DNA of 64,000 nucleotides from contig CP027224.1 in assembly GCA_002973635.1 (NCBI GenBank), positions 134,501-198,500 on the forward strand, read 5' to 3'. Numbering within the stretch: the first letter of the stretch is position 1; every line of letters begins with the position of its first letter. Below, in pieces: positions 34,606 to 44,200 of the stretch. The notes under the pieces were generated by a model. The model worked only from the letters and a program-made list of their open reading frames with translations, searched no databases and had not been told where the DNA came from. The translations under genes and the position numbers were made by a program. This stretch comes from Lysinibacillus sp. B2A1. GTDB lineage: Bacteria; Bacillota; Bacilli; Bacillales_A; Planococcaceae.

Positions 34606-34818
34606 TTGGTTACAGTTCTTATTGCAATACTTTTTCCATTTGTCTGCGCTGCGCTTATTCCACTTCTTTATAGGCGACTGAGGCGTGTTGCACATCTTGG
34701 CTGGTTTGTGTTAGCCGTTCCATTCATCTTGTTTCTTTTACTCACTCGCTATATTCCTCAAATCGCTGGGGTAAAACGTTTATTCATACATATGAGTGGA
34801 TTCCCTCTTTTAATATAA
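34606..34818 (+). pseudogene. mrpA: mrpA N-terminal fragment, cut by a frameshift
   Basis: The first ~55 codons encode the normal MrpA N-terminus (TVLIAILFPFVCAALIPLLY, AHLGWFVLAVPFILFLL), starting at TTG 34606, 7 nt after AGGAGG. After GCTGGGGTAAAACG (34765-34778) this frame leaves the MrpA sequence and stops at 34818. The missing stretch continues in another frame as TYEWIPSFNINFTTYLDGLS, which joins the main part. One extra base in the G run (34768-34771) or A run (34773-34776) would restore one uninterrupted protein of about 804 residues. Confidence 0.85.
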
Positions 34819-34847
34819 ATTTCACAACATACCTAGACGGTCTCAGT

Positions 34848-37016
34848 ATGATTTTTGGCTTACTGATTACTGGTGTAGGTAGTTTGGTTATTTTATATTC
34901 TATTTTTTATTTATCAACGAAAGAATCTCTTCATCATTTTTACTGCTATCTATTACTATTCATGGGCGCTATGCTTGGCGTCGTTTTTTCAGATAATTTA
35001 ATGGTGCTATACACGTTTTGGGAATTAACAAGTGTGTCATCATTTTTGTTAATAGCATTTTGGCATCATCGAAAGGCATCGCGAGCTGGTGCGAGGAAAG
35101 CCATGACAATTACTGTTTTTGGTGGCCTATCCATGCTAGCTGGTTTTTTAATGCTTTTTGTGGCTTCAGGATCATTTAGTATTCGTGAAATCGTAGCCAA
35201 TGTAGAAGTAATACGTGATCATACACTATTTACGCCAGCATTAATCCTTATATTAATCGGTGCTTTTACAAAGTCAGCACAATTCCCATTCCATATTTGG
35301 CTACCTGATGCAATGGAGGCACCAACTCCTGTCAGTGCTTATTTACACTCCGCAACTATGGTAAAGGCTGGAATCTATTTAGTTGCACGTTTTTCCCCTG
35401 TATTTGGAGGCGAGGCCATTTGGTTCTGGCTTGTTAGTGTGATTGGTCTTGCAACATTATTCTGGGGCTCATTTAATGCCGTACGCCAAACGGATTTAAA
35501 AGCCTTATTAGCTTTTTCAACAATAAGTCAGCTTGGATTGATAATGAGCTTATTTGGTCTAGGATCGGTTGGTCATTATTACGGCTATGCTGAAAATACC
35601 ATTATATATACGCAGGCAAGCTTTGCGGCGTTATTTCATCTTGTGAATCACTCCACTTTTAAGGGTGCACTCTTTATGATGGTAGGGATTGTCGATCATG
35701 AGGTGGGGACACGTGATATACGCCGTCTTGGCGGCTTAATGGCATTGATGCCTGTAACGTTTACAATTGCTGTAATTGGTGGTTTCTCGATGGCTGGATT
35801 ACCACCGTTTAATGGTTTTTTAAGTAAAGAAATGTTTTTTGCCGCAATGCTGGCTATTCGTAATGTAGAAGCCTTTTCCATTACTGATGCAGGGCTATTA
35901 TTTCCGATTATCGCATGGGTGGCGAGTATCTTTACATTTGTCTACAGCTTAATTTTAATAAGCCGCACATTCTTTGGAAAATTACAGCCAGATAAGATAG
36001 ATAAAAAACCACATGAAGCGCCAATTGGTATGCTAATTTCTCCAATTATCCTAAGCATCCTTGTAGTAGGAATCTTTTTCTTCCCAAATGTGCTAGGACA
36101 TTATATTTTAGAGCCAGCAATGGCAAGTATATATCCAACTTTCCCATCAACAAGTGAGCTAACACCGCATATTCATGCATGGCATGGCATTAATACGGAG
36201 CTATTAATGACACTAGGAGTTATCATTATTGGGGCTATTTTATTTAAAACGTTAAAAAGCTGGAAGCCTATATATCGAATATTCTCGCAAAAGTATACGT
36301 TTAATACGTATTACAATCGTCTTATTGAAATGAGTGAAAATGGCTCAGCAAAGCTAACTAATCGCTATATGACAGGTAATTTAACTCATTATTTTATCTA
36401 TATATATGTATTTTTTGTTGCGCTTATTGCTGGCTACTTTATTTGGTCAGATGCTATTGTATTTGATTTTGCTAAGGATTCCACTTTTGAGTCCTATGAG
36501 CTAATTCTAGTGTTTGTAATGGTGTTCGCAGCAATATGGATGATTTTTGCAAAGGGTCGTGTGACGGCCATGTTGTTAAATGGTGTACTTGGTTATTCAA
36601 TTGCCTTTTTCTTTGTTATTTTCCGTGCTCCTGATTTAGCCTTGACGCAATTAGTTGTTGAATCTGTAACGACTGCTTTATTTCTTCTATGTTTTAAATA
36701 TTTACCTGATTTAATGCCAGAATCAGCCCATAAAAAGATCCAATGGTCAAATGCCACTATATCTATTTTAGTTGGTGCTACCGTTACATTGATAGGCTTA
36801 GCTGTAGTTCATTTTGATCGCTTTGAGCCTGTTTCTACTTACTTCAATGATGCCTATGAGCTTGCAGGAGGCTCTAACATTGTAAATACGATACTTGGCG
36901 ATTTCAGGGCATTTGATACGATGCTAGAAGTTGTCGTTCTTCTAATTGCTGGCTTAGGCGTGTATACACTCACGAAGCTAAAGCCACGAAAGGAGAAGAC
37001 TGACCATGAAAATTAA
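34848..37016 (+). CDS. mrpA: Na+/H+ antiporter subunit MrpA, main part (frameshifted gene)
   Basis: The bulk (722 residues from the first ATG) of the largest Mrp subunit, homologous to proton-pumping subunits of complex I (NuoL/NuoM). Visible are the proton-channel core FTKSAQFPFHIWLPDAMEAPTPVSAYLHSATMV split over helices, with conserved Lys and His, and the C-terminal MrpB-like region. The ATG at 34848 lies inside a helix and has no ribosome site, so it is not the natural start; coding sequence in this frame begins about 34770. The operon mrpABCDEFG is complete and overlapping. If the frameshift is real, the antiporter complex would be broken. Confidence 0.9.
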   Translation: MIFGLLITGVGSLVILYSIFYLSTKESLHHFYCYLLLFMGAMLGVVFSDNLMVLYTFWELTSVSSFLLIAFWHHRKASRAGARKAMTITVFGGLSMLAGFLMLFVASGSFSIREIVANVEVIRDHTLFTPALILILIGAFTKSAQFPFHIWLPDAMEAPTPVSAYLHSATMVKAGIYLVARFSPVFGGEAIWFWLVSVIGLATLFWGSFNAVRQTDLKALLAFSTISQLGLIMSLFGLGSVGHYYGYAENTIIYTQASFAALFHLVNHSTFKGALFMMVGIVDHEVGTRDIRRLGGLMALMPVTFTIAVIGGFSMAGLPPFNGFLSKEMFFAAMLAIRNVEAFSITDAGLLFPIIAWVASIFTFVYSLILISRTFFGKLQPDKIDKKPHEAPIGMLISPIILSILVVGIFFFPNVLGHYILEPAMASIYPTFPSTSELTPHIHAWHGINTELLMTLGVIIIGAILFKTLKSWKPIYRIFSQKYTFNTYYNRLIEMSENGSAKLTNRYMTGNLTHYFIYIYVFFVALIAGYFIWSDAIVFDFAKDSTFESYELILVFVMVFAAIWMIFAKGRVTAMLLNGVLGYSIAFFFVIFRAPDLALTQLVVESVTTALFLLCFKYLPDLMPESAHKKIQWSNATISILVGATVTLIGLAVVHFDRFEPVSTYFNDAYELAGGSNIVNTILGDFRAFDTMLEVVVLLIAGLGVYTLTKLKPRKEKTDHEN

Positions 37017-37428
37017 TGACGTTATTTTACGTACGATAACTAAAGCAGTCGTATTCATTATTTTAACCTTAGGTGTTTATTTGTTCTTTGCAGGTCATCA
37101 TGCTCCAGGTGGAGGTTTTATAGGTGGTCTTGTACTTGCCTCAGGTATTGTTCTGTTGTATTTAGCCTATGATATTGAAACAGTGCATAAAGGAATGCCA
37201 TTTGATTTTAAAAAAATGGCAGCACTAGGTGTATTGCTTGCTACGGGAACGGCTATCGGATCACTATTTTTTGATGTGCCATTTTTAACACAGGCACATA
37301 CCTATATTAATGTTCCGATATTTGGAAAAATGGGCTTTTCGACTGTCACCGTTTTTGAGGCTGGTGTAGCGTTAACAGTCGTAGGTGTTGTGGTGACAAT
37401 TATTTTAAGTATAAGTGAGGATGAGTAG
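37006..37428 (+). CDS. mrpB: Na+/H+ antiporter subunit MrpB
   Basis: Membrane subunit of 140 residues with four helices; FFAGHHAPGGGFIGGLVLASGI is the family signature. It is required for assembly of the Mrp complex, which expels Na+ in exchange for H+ and supports alkali and salt tolerance. The start has GGAGAAG upstream and overlaps the mrpA end by 11 nt, showing translational coupling. Confidence 0.95.
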   Translation: MKINDVILRTITKAVVFIILTLGVYLFFAGHHAPGGGFIGGLVLASGIVLLYLAYDIETVHKGMPFDFKKMAALGVLLATGTAIGSLFFDVPFLTQAHTYINVPIFGKMGFSTVTVFEAGVALTVVGVVVTIILSISEDE

Positions 37429-37431
37429 CCA

Positions 37432-37770
37432 ATGGAATCTTTAATACTTGTATTAGTTGGTGTATTAGTAGCTGTTGCGACGTACTTAATCCTCTCGAAA
37501 CAGTTATTACGCGTAATTTTAGGAACTGCGGTTTTATCACATGCAGCCCATCTCCTAATTTTAACAATGGGCGGGCTGAAAAAAGGGGATGTTCCACTTT
37601 TAGGAGAATCAGAAGGTCCCTATACCGATGCATTGCCTCAAGCATTAATTTTAACTGCAATTGTTATTAGCTTTGCAGTGACAGCATTTGTGCTTGTTCT
37701 TGGCTATCGTGCCTATAAAACAAATGGTTCAGGGAATTTTGACGAATTGAGAGGTACGCCAGATGAGTAA
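37432..37770 (+). CDS. mrpC: Na+/H+ antiporter subunit MrpC
   Basis: Small subunit of 112 residues, homologous to NuoK of complex I, with three transmembrane helices. LRVILGTAVLSHAAHLLIL and DALPQALILTAIVISFAVTAF are the conserved helices of this family. It follows mrpB by 3 nt and overlaps mrpD by 8 nt, in the standard Mrp order. Confidence 0.95.
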   Translation: MESLILVLVGVLVAVATYLILSKQLLRVILGTAVLSHAAHLLILTMGGLKKGDVPLLGESEGPYTDALPQALILTAIVISFAVTAFVLVLGYRAYKTNGSGNFDELRGTPDE

Positions 37771-39268
37771 TATGATTGTTTTACCATTAATCGTACCCGT
37801 TATTACGGCAATTTTACTAGTTTTTTTACGTGAACATATTATCCTGCAGCGCATTATTAGTGTATTAACATTAAGCTTTGTGGTTTTGATTAGTATCGTG
37901 TTATTGATAGCTATTCAGGAGCAGGGTGTGTTGCGGATCGATTTTAGTGGATGGGGACCACCCTTTGGTATTCTATTTGTTGCAGATTCATTTGCCGTTT
38001 TACTAGTTTTAATAGCGAATATTGTTGCAGTATTTTGTGTGCTATATGCCTTGTTTACGATTGGCAGCAGCTATGAAAAAATGTATTTCTATCCGTTCGT
38101 ATTACTTATGGTAGCAGGAGTTAATGGTTCATTCTTAACGGGGGATATATTTAATCTGTTTGTGTGCTTTGAGGTAATGTTACTGGCCTCATATGCGCTT
38201 ATAAGTTTAGGTGGCGATAAAATTCAGCTTCGTGAGGCATTAAAATATGTACTTATCAATATTGTTGCCTCTTGGATTTTCTTAGTAGCATTAGCCTTTT
38301 TATATGGAACTGTTGGAACATTAAATATGGCACACATTTCTGTCCGTGTAATGGAGGCTGGGGAAGATCCTGTTATTACAACTGTTGCTCTTATTTTCTT
38401 AATAGTCTTTAGCTTAAAGGCTGGTTTATTGTTGTTCTTTTGGTTACCTGGCTCATACAGTGTACCACCAACAGCGATTGCTGCACTTTTTGCTGCGTTA
38501 TTAACAAAGGTTGGCATTTATGCGCTTGTTCGTACCTTTACTTTGCTTTTTCCAAACAATCCAGATGTAACACATACTGCACTCGGGATTATGGCAGGAC
38601 TAACGATAATTGCTGGTTGTATGGGCGCATTGGCAGGGCGAGATGTACGAACTATTGCCTCTTATAATGTCCTTATTGGTGTTGGATTTATAGTAGCTGG
38701 TCTTGCGATTGGCACGGAGTCAGCACTACAAGGGGTAACCTATTATTTAATGCATGATATGGTAGCGAAAGCTATGTTATTTTTGGCAGTAGGTATGATG
38801 ATTTATGTTACGGGTGAAACGTTAATAGATAATATGAGTGGGCTAATTCGAAATTATCCACTTTTCGGCTGGTTATTCTTTATTGTCATGTGCTCACTTG
38901 CTGGTATACCGCCATTAAGCGGGTTTTTAGGCAAGGTTTTAATTGGACAAGGTGCGATTGAAGGTGGGAATTTTGTCCTGTTGGGTCTAGGGTTTTTATC
39001 AAGTTTAATTGTCTTGTATTCCCTTCTACGAATCTTTCTTTCGTCATTCTTTGGAGAAACAATTATTAGTCTAGAAGATGAGAAGCCATTACCAAAACGC
39101 ATTGTCTTGCCGTTAGCATTATTGGCAGTTTGCACAATTGGTTTAGGGATTGGAGCTGAGTGGATGGCGCCATATGTAACAGATGCAGCAGAAACCCTTT
39201 ATACACCATCGATTTATATTGATGCTGTGTTAGATGGAGAAGCTTGGCAGGGTGAGGTGAGTAAATAA
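37763..39268 (+). CDS. mrpD: Na+/H+ antiporter subunit MrpD
   Basis: Large antiporter-like subunit of 501 residues with about fourteen helices, homologous to NuoM/NuoN. The conserved glutamate helix is in FNLFVCFEVMLLASYALISLG and the lysine/histidine pathway in SLKAGLLLFFWLPGSYSVPPTAIAA, interrupted here for brevity. With MrpA it forms the ion path. The start overlaps mrpC by 8 nt, with GAGGT upstream; its stop overlaps mrpE by one base. Confidence 0.95.
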   Translation: MSNMIVLPLIVPVITAILLVFLREHIILQRIISVLTLSFVVLISIVLLIAIQEQGVLRIDFSGWGPPFGILFVADSFAVLLVLIANIVAVFCVLYALFTIGSSYEKMYFYPFVLLMVAGVNGSFLTGDIFNLFVCFEVMLLASYALISLGGDKIQLREALKYVLINIVASWIFLVALAFLYGTVGTLNMAHISVRVMEAGEDPVITTVALIFLIVFSLKAGLLLFFWLPGSYSVPPTAIAALFAALLTKVGIYALVRTFTLLFPNNPDVTHTALGIMAGLTIIAGCMGALAGRDVRTIASYNVLIGVGFIVAGLAIGTESALQGVTYYLMHDMVAKAMLFLAVGMMIYVTGETLIDNMSGLIRNYPLFGWLFFIVMCSLAGIPPLSGFLGKVLIGQGAIEGGNFVLLGLGFLSSLIVLYSLLRIFLSSFFGETIISLEDEKPLPKRIVLPLALLAVCTIGLGIGAEWMAPYVTDAAETLYTPSIYIDAVLDGEAWQGEVSK

Positions 39269-39750
39269 TGGCAATGCAATTTATTCTTAATTTATTTATC
39301 GCAGCACTTTGGTTATTGCTAAAGGATGAGGTAGTTCCGCAATTTTCCACATTTTTAATTGGCTTTATTGTGGGTATTGGAATTTTGTATGCGTTGCATA
39401 GCTTTTATGGCACACAATTTTATTTGCGACGTGTGTTTTCTATTATTAAATTACTATGGCTCTTCAATTGGGAGCTACTATTATCGAGCTATAGCGTGCT
39501 AAAGCAAATAACTACGCCAAGACTTACGATTACTCCTGGCATATTTACGTACAAAACTGTATTAAGGGGAGATTGGGAAATAACAGCACTTGCGTTACTG
39601 CTCACACTCACTCCAGGATCAGTAGTGATGGAGGTCTCTGAGGAGGGCGATGTGTTCTATATTCATGCAATGGATATTGAGCAATCGAAGGATGCAGTTA
39701 TTCGTTCTATAGGTAAATTTGAACAAGCAATAATGGAGGTGACACGTTAA
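39268..39750 (+). CDS. mrpE: Na+/H+ antiporter subunit MrpE
   Basis: Subunit of 160 residues: two N-terminal helices and a C-terminal soluble domain with LTLTPGSVVMEVSEEG, the mark of the MrpE family. It is needed for stable complex formation. It overlaps mrpD (TAATG) and mrpF by one base, consistent with one polycistronic message. Confidence 0.94.
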   Translation: MAMQFILNLFIAALWLLLKDEVVPQFSTFLIGFIVGIGILYALHSFYGTQFYLRRVFSIIKLLWLFNWELLLSSYSVLKQITTPRLTITPGIFTYKTVLRGDWEITALALLLTLTPGSVVMEVSEEGDVFYIHAMDIEQSKDAVIRSIGKFEQAIMEVTR

Positions 39751-40034
39751 TGATTGAAAATATTTTACTCTTAGCTTTAGCATTATTTAGTGTTTCCATT
39801 GCGCTGTCACTGTATCGTGTTATTCGAGGGCCATCGATGCCTGACCGTGCTATCGCCCTTGACACAATTGGTGTAAATTTATTGTCTGCAATCGCCATAG
39901 TGTCGATTGTATTGAAAACAAAGGCATATTTAGAAGCAATTTTGATATTAGGTATTTTAGCATTTATCGGTACAATCGCTTTTACAAAATATATCGAAAG
40001 AGGTGTGATTGTTGAACGTAAATCAAATGATTGA
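39750..40034 (+). CDS. mrpF: Na+/H+ antiporter subunit MrpF
   Basis: Three-helix subunit of 94 residues. RVIRGPSMPDRAIALDTIG is the conserved loop of MrpF. The ribosome site GGAGGTGACACGTTA lies within the end of mrpE. It overlaps mrpG. Confidence 0.94.
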   Translation: MIENILLLALALFSVSIALSLYRVIRGPSMPDRAIALDTIGVNLLSAIAIVSIVLKTKAYLEAILILGILAFIGTIAFTKYIERGVIVERKSND

Positions 40035-40371
40035 ATGGGCGGCTGTCATCCTCATTTTGATTGGCTCCATAGTAAGTGTTATTAGTGCATATGGGATGAT
40101 TCGTTTACCTGACGTTTACACACGCTCCCATGCCGCAACGAAAAGTTCAACGCTATCAGTATTAACATGTTTATTAGGTGCATTTATTTACTTTTGGGTA
40201 CACGATGGTTTTGTAAGTGTACGTTTAATATTAGGTATCCTCTTCGTCTTTGTAACTGCTCCTGTTGCAGGGCACTTAATCTGTCGTGCTGCCTATCGCT
40301 CTAGGGTTCCTTTGGCTGAAGGCTCTGGTGAAGATGAACTGAAGCCCAAGCTGTTTCCAGAAGAAAAATAG
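40012..40371 (+). CDS. mrpG: Na+/H+ antiporter subunit MrpG
   Basis: Last Mrp subunit, 119 residues, three helices, with GMIRLPDVYTRSHAATKSST as the family signature. Two TTG codons in tandem could start it; that at 40012 has the better spacing to AGAGGTG. It overlaps mrpF by 23 nt. A terminator follows directly, ending the operon. Confidence 0.93.
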   Translation: MNVNQMIEWAAVILILIGSIVSVISAYGMIRLPDVYTRSHAATKSSTLSVLTCLLGAFIYFWVHDGFVSVRLILGILFVFVTAPVAGHLICRAAYRSRVPLAEGSGEDELKPKLFPEEK

Positions 40372-40375
40372 AAAG

Positions 40376-40409
40376 AAGACTGTTTGCCAAAAAAGCAAGC
40401 AGTCTTTTT
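40376..40409 (+). terminator. Terminator of the mrp operon
   Basis: AAGACTG-TTGC (40376-40387) pairs with GCAA-CAGTCTT (40395-40405) with one mismatch, followed by TTTTTG. Confidence 0.85.
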
Positions 40410-40410
40410 G

Positions 40411-40515
40411 AATTGGTGGATAGAGGTTTTAAAGTGCTGGATAATCAAGCTAAATTGGTGGATTGAATCTCCGAAATTGTGGATAGAACCACAAAACGAA
40501 AGGATAGAGCTATTA
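40411..40515. repeat. Five degenerate 21-bp tandem repeats
   Basis: The tetramer GGAT recurs at 40418, 40439, 40460, 40481 and 40502, exactly 21 bp apart. The fuller unit is AAWTGGTGGATAGA followed by 7 variable bases. The array fills the gap between the mrp terminator and the stop codon of the minus-strand response regulator, so it would lie in that gene's 3' untranslated region. Confidence 0.8.
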
Positions 40516-40518
40516 CGA

Positions 40519-41229
40519 TTAATATTGAAAAACTAATTGATAGCCAGCACCTCTTGCCATCACAATTTTAGCTGGTTGTCCTGGAATCGCATCTAGCTTT
40601 TTTCTTAAATTGCTAATATGAACACGTAATGCCTGTGTTTGTCCAATGCTATCCTCATCCCAAATACGTTGATATAGCTCAGCAGATGGAAAGGCTTGAT
40701 GGCTATGCTGTGCTAAAAAGAATAAAATCTGAAATTCCTTTGTTGATAAAGCGAATACAGTATCACCAATTGAAACTTTTCCTGAATGTATATGAAAATG
40801 CAATGTATGAATTATTTTAGTAGACTCATGTTCGATCGACATCAAGGATTTCATAGGATATCGTCGTTCGTATAGTCGCTCAATCGTTTTCAATAATCGA
40901 TCATAATCAATTGGTTTTAAAATATAGTCTGTAGCCTGTACATCAAATGCTTCTAAGGCATAATGCTCATACGCTGTCACAAAGATAATATCTATTTGAT
41001 GTGAGGCATCCTCTATTTTAGAAGCAAGATCAAGACCAGTCATTTCAGCCATTTCAATATCTAAAAACAGAATATCAGGGTTTAATGTATCAATATTTGC
41101 TAAGGCCTCTTTTGGATTTAGGAAGGTTCCGATAATCTCAATAGAGCAGCTTGCCTTTAGCATGGATTCTAATAAACGAATGGCTAAAATTTCATCATCT
41201 ATAATGATTGCTTTTAACAAGATACTCAT
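40519..41229 (-). CDS. Response regulator: LytR-type receiver fused to OmpR-type DNA-binding domain
   Basis: 236-residue regulator with an unusual domain pairing. The receiver (1-~120) is of the LytR/AgrA kind (DDE at 11-13, Asp57 in LFLDIEM, FVTAYEHYALEAFDVQATDYILKP). The output domain is a winged helix of the OmpR kind (STKEFQILFFLAQH, GQTQALRVHISNLRKKLD, ARGAGYQLVF) instead of LytTR. It overlaps the kinase gene by 4 nt. The output domain closely matches that of the regulator at 53972, so both may bind the same palindrome (44342-44359 and 56800-56817). Confidence 0.88.
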   Translation of the reverse strand: MSILLKAIIIDDEILAIRLLESMLKASCSIEIIGTFLNPKEALANIDTLNPDILFLDIEMAEMTGLDLASKIEDASHQIDIIFVTAYEHYALEAFDVQATDYILKPIDYDRLLKTIERLYERRYPMKSLMSIEHESTKIIHTLHFHIHSGKVSIGDTVFALSTKEFQILFFLAQHSHQAFPSAELYQRIWDEDSIGQTQALRVHISNLRKKLDAIPGQPAKIVMARGAGYQLVFQY

Positions 41230-44200
41230 ATCCTTTCTATTGAAATAATTGGAAAATGAATTTCGACAGTTGTTCCTTTATTTTCAAGACTTTCAAACTG
41301 GATCGCAGCATTTTCAAATTTTTTTAATCGTTTAGAGATATTTACAAGACCGATTCCTTGACTAGCAGTTGTTTCACCACTTTGAATTTGCTGCAAAAGC
41401 TTTGGTGATATACCAATACCATTGTCTGTAAGCTGAAAAATCAACTTTTGCTGCTCTTGCTTAATCAATAATTGCAGCCTACCACCCTCTTTTTTTGCCT
41501 TCAGCCCATGAAGGAGTGCGTTCTCCACTAAAGGTTGAAGCAGGAGCGGGGGGATTAGACACTGAATAGGCTCATCCATGCAAATTTCCCATTCTAACTG
41601 CTCAGGATATCGTGTGCAATGAATATTTATATATGCCTCAATAAGACTAAGCTCTTTTTCTAATGGAACAAGACTATTGGCATTTTCAAAGGCAAAGCTA
41701 TTGCGTAAAAAGATAGCAAAGTTTGTAATCATTGTCCGTGCCTGCTCCAAATCTAAATAACTAAGCGATAAAATTGAATTTAGTACGTTGTAAACAAAAT
41801 GTGGTTTAATTTGAGCCTGTAAAAAGGCAGTTTCCATCGCAATTGCTGTTTCTGCTGAATCCTTTAATAAAATAAGATTGCGTACACGCGTTTTGAGCTC
41901 TACTATATCAAGCGGCTTATGTAAAAAATCATTCGCTCCGGATTGAAAGGCTGCAATCATATCCTCTGGACGCATGGCCGCTGTTAACATTAAAATGGGT
42001 AGCTCTGTAGAGGTATAATTTTGTCTAATTTGCTGGCAAACCTCATAGCCAGAAATAGTAGGCATCATAATATCTAAAATCAGTAAATCTATATCAGGAT
42101 GTTGTGTGACCTGATCAAAGACATGCTGCCCATTATCAACAGCAATAATAGAGTAGTTTTCCTGTGTCAGAATATCAATTAATACTTTTAGATTAACAGC
42201 ATCATCATCCACGATAAGAATTTTTTTCCTCCCAATATTTTCAACAATATGTGGGAATGTTAGGAAAGGTTGTCGATAGGTTTGTATTGGCGTTATTGGT
42301 AATTCTTCATGTTTCTGCTGTGCTTTTAGCAGTTTGACAGAAAATGTTGTACCTTGACCGACAATAGAATGTACGCTAATTTTGCCACCTTGCCGTTCCA
42401 CAAGTTCCTTTGTAATGTGTAAACCTAATCCAGTACCATCAACAGAAGGGCTTAATTGCTGAAATGGGCTAAAAATTGTTTTTAAGTTTTCGGGTGCAAT
42501 GCCGCATCCAGTATCTTTAATGTCAATCACTAGAAATGCCTGTTCCTCATAGCAAGTAATATCGATTGTTCCTTTATTTGTATACTTCACTGCATTATGA
42601 ATTAAGTTATAGAGAATTTGTCGAAGTCGATTTTCATCCGCATGGACAAAGCGTCCACGTTCAATATGATTATAGATTTTTACATCTTTGCTAATTGTAT
42701 AAGACAGCACTTCCACAGTCATATGTGTAGTCGCAAATAAATCGACAGATGTCATCTGCAATGCTAGTTCATTCTCCTTTAATTTAGAAAAATCAAGTAT
42801 ATCGTTAACCAAATAGGAGAGGCGTTCAGCGATATTAAATATAAGTGTTACTTTCTCTTTCTGTTCTACAGCTAAATCAGGCTTGCTATTGTCATTTAGC
42901 ATAGACTGAGAAATTCCAATAATGCCATGCAAAGGTGTTTGGAATTCATGAGATGTTTTAGCAAGGAATTCGTCTTTTAATTGATCTACACGTATAAGTG
43001 CCTCTGTTAGCTTACCTTTTTCTAAATATGAATCTGCAAAACGATGTGAAATATATAAAGAAAGCATTGTTAAACAAATAAATGGCAGCAAGGGCGGCAA
43101 GGCATTCAATTCAAGATTAATATGTGTATTTAATGTAGCAACGATAAAATAAAGCAGAATGGCTAACGAGCTTATTATTAAATACATAACACCAGGAACA
43201 CGTCGGTAGATTGCGATAATTTGTACATAGAAAATATAAATGATATTGACAAATACATATAAGGAATTAACGTTTTGTAATTTAGAATTAATGGATGCTG
43301 GCAGTATCATAAAAAACATCATGAATATACCTATAATAGATAGTACCTTTACCATCCAATAATTCATATATTGTGGCAAAGCGCGATAAAAATAGAGCAA
43401 AATAGAAAGACCAACAAAGACACTAGAAGCCATTTGTATACTTTGAAACGGTACATAGCTCATATCGACAAGGGCTAGTAGCAGCTTTTCGCCATGCGTA
43501 AGCGTGTAGAGTGCACTAGCAAAACAAAATAACGCAAAATAAAGCTGCTCAATCCCTAATTTAGAATAAAGATAAGAGCCAAAAAAGTAGATAAACATTG
43601 TTAAAAAAGCTGCTAGTGTAATTAAATCGTAGAATAGTGCACCTTCACGAAGCTTTGTAATACTAGTTTGATCCCCCAAAAAAATGGAGCTAATAATACC
43701 CCCTCCTGGTGCATAATCAAAATTTGCTACATGCACAATCAATTCCAGTTCATTTTGATCAGGCGAAAAATAAGCAGTATACGGCGTATTGTGCGGTATA
43801 TAGTGGGCATTCTCAGCAGGCTCTCCGCTTTGTCCAATTCGATGTCCATTGATATAGATTGCATTGGACATGCGAATGACATTTGTTTTAATCCCTAAAA
43901 TATCCTCATGATCATTTAATAAAATCTTAAGTCGATAAGTTCCACTTGCGAATGGGGGGAGTGGCTGCCCATCAATCGTATATTTAGTCCATCCTGAAGG
44001 GACATCAACGAGATAGCTTTGATAGGTATCGAAGGTCGCACCATCAACCAAACGATTCGGAATAAATGCCCACACACCATCTAATTTGATAGGAGTATTA
44101 TCGTTAAATATATGATGGCGCAAATCCATCACGCCTTTAACTGCTAGTGGTCCATGCGATTTAGTTTGGGATAAGGGAAGAATAACGCCTGCTAGCAGCA

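Noticed and set aside
34765..34780. Programmed -1 frameshift in mrpA
   Set aside because: The A run could slip, but there is no full X-XXY-YYZ heptamer or clear downstream stem, and MrpA is normally one frame; an indel is simpler.
40411..40515. 21-bp repeats as a CRISPR array or plasmid iteron
   Set aside because: Units are contiguous without spacers and no replication gene is near.
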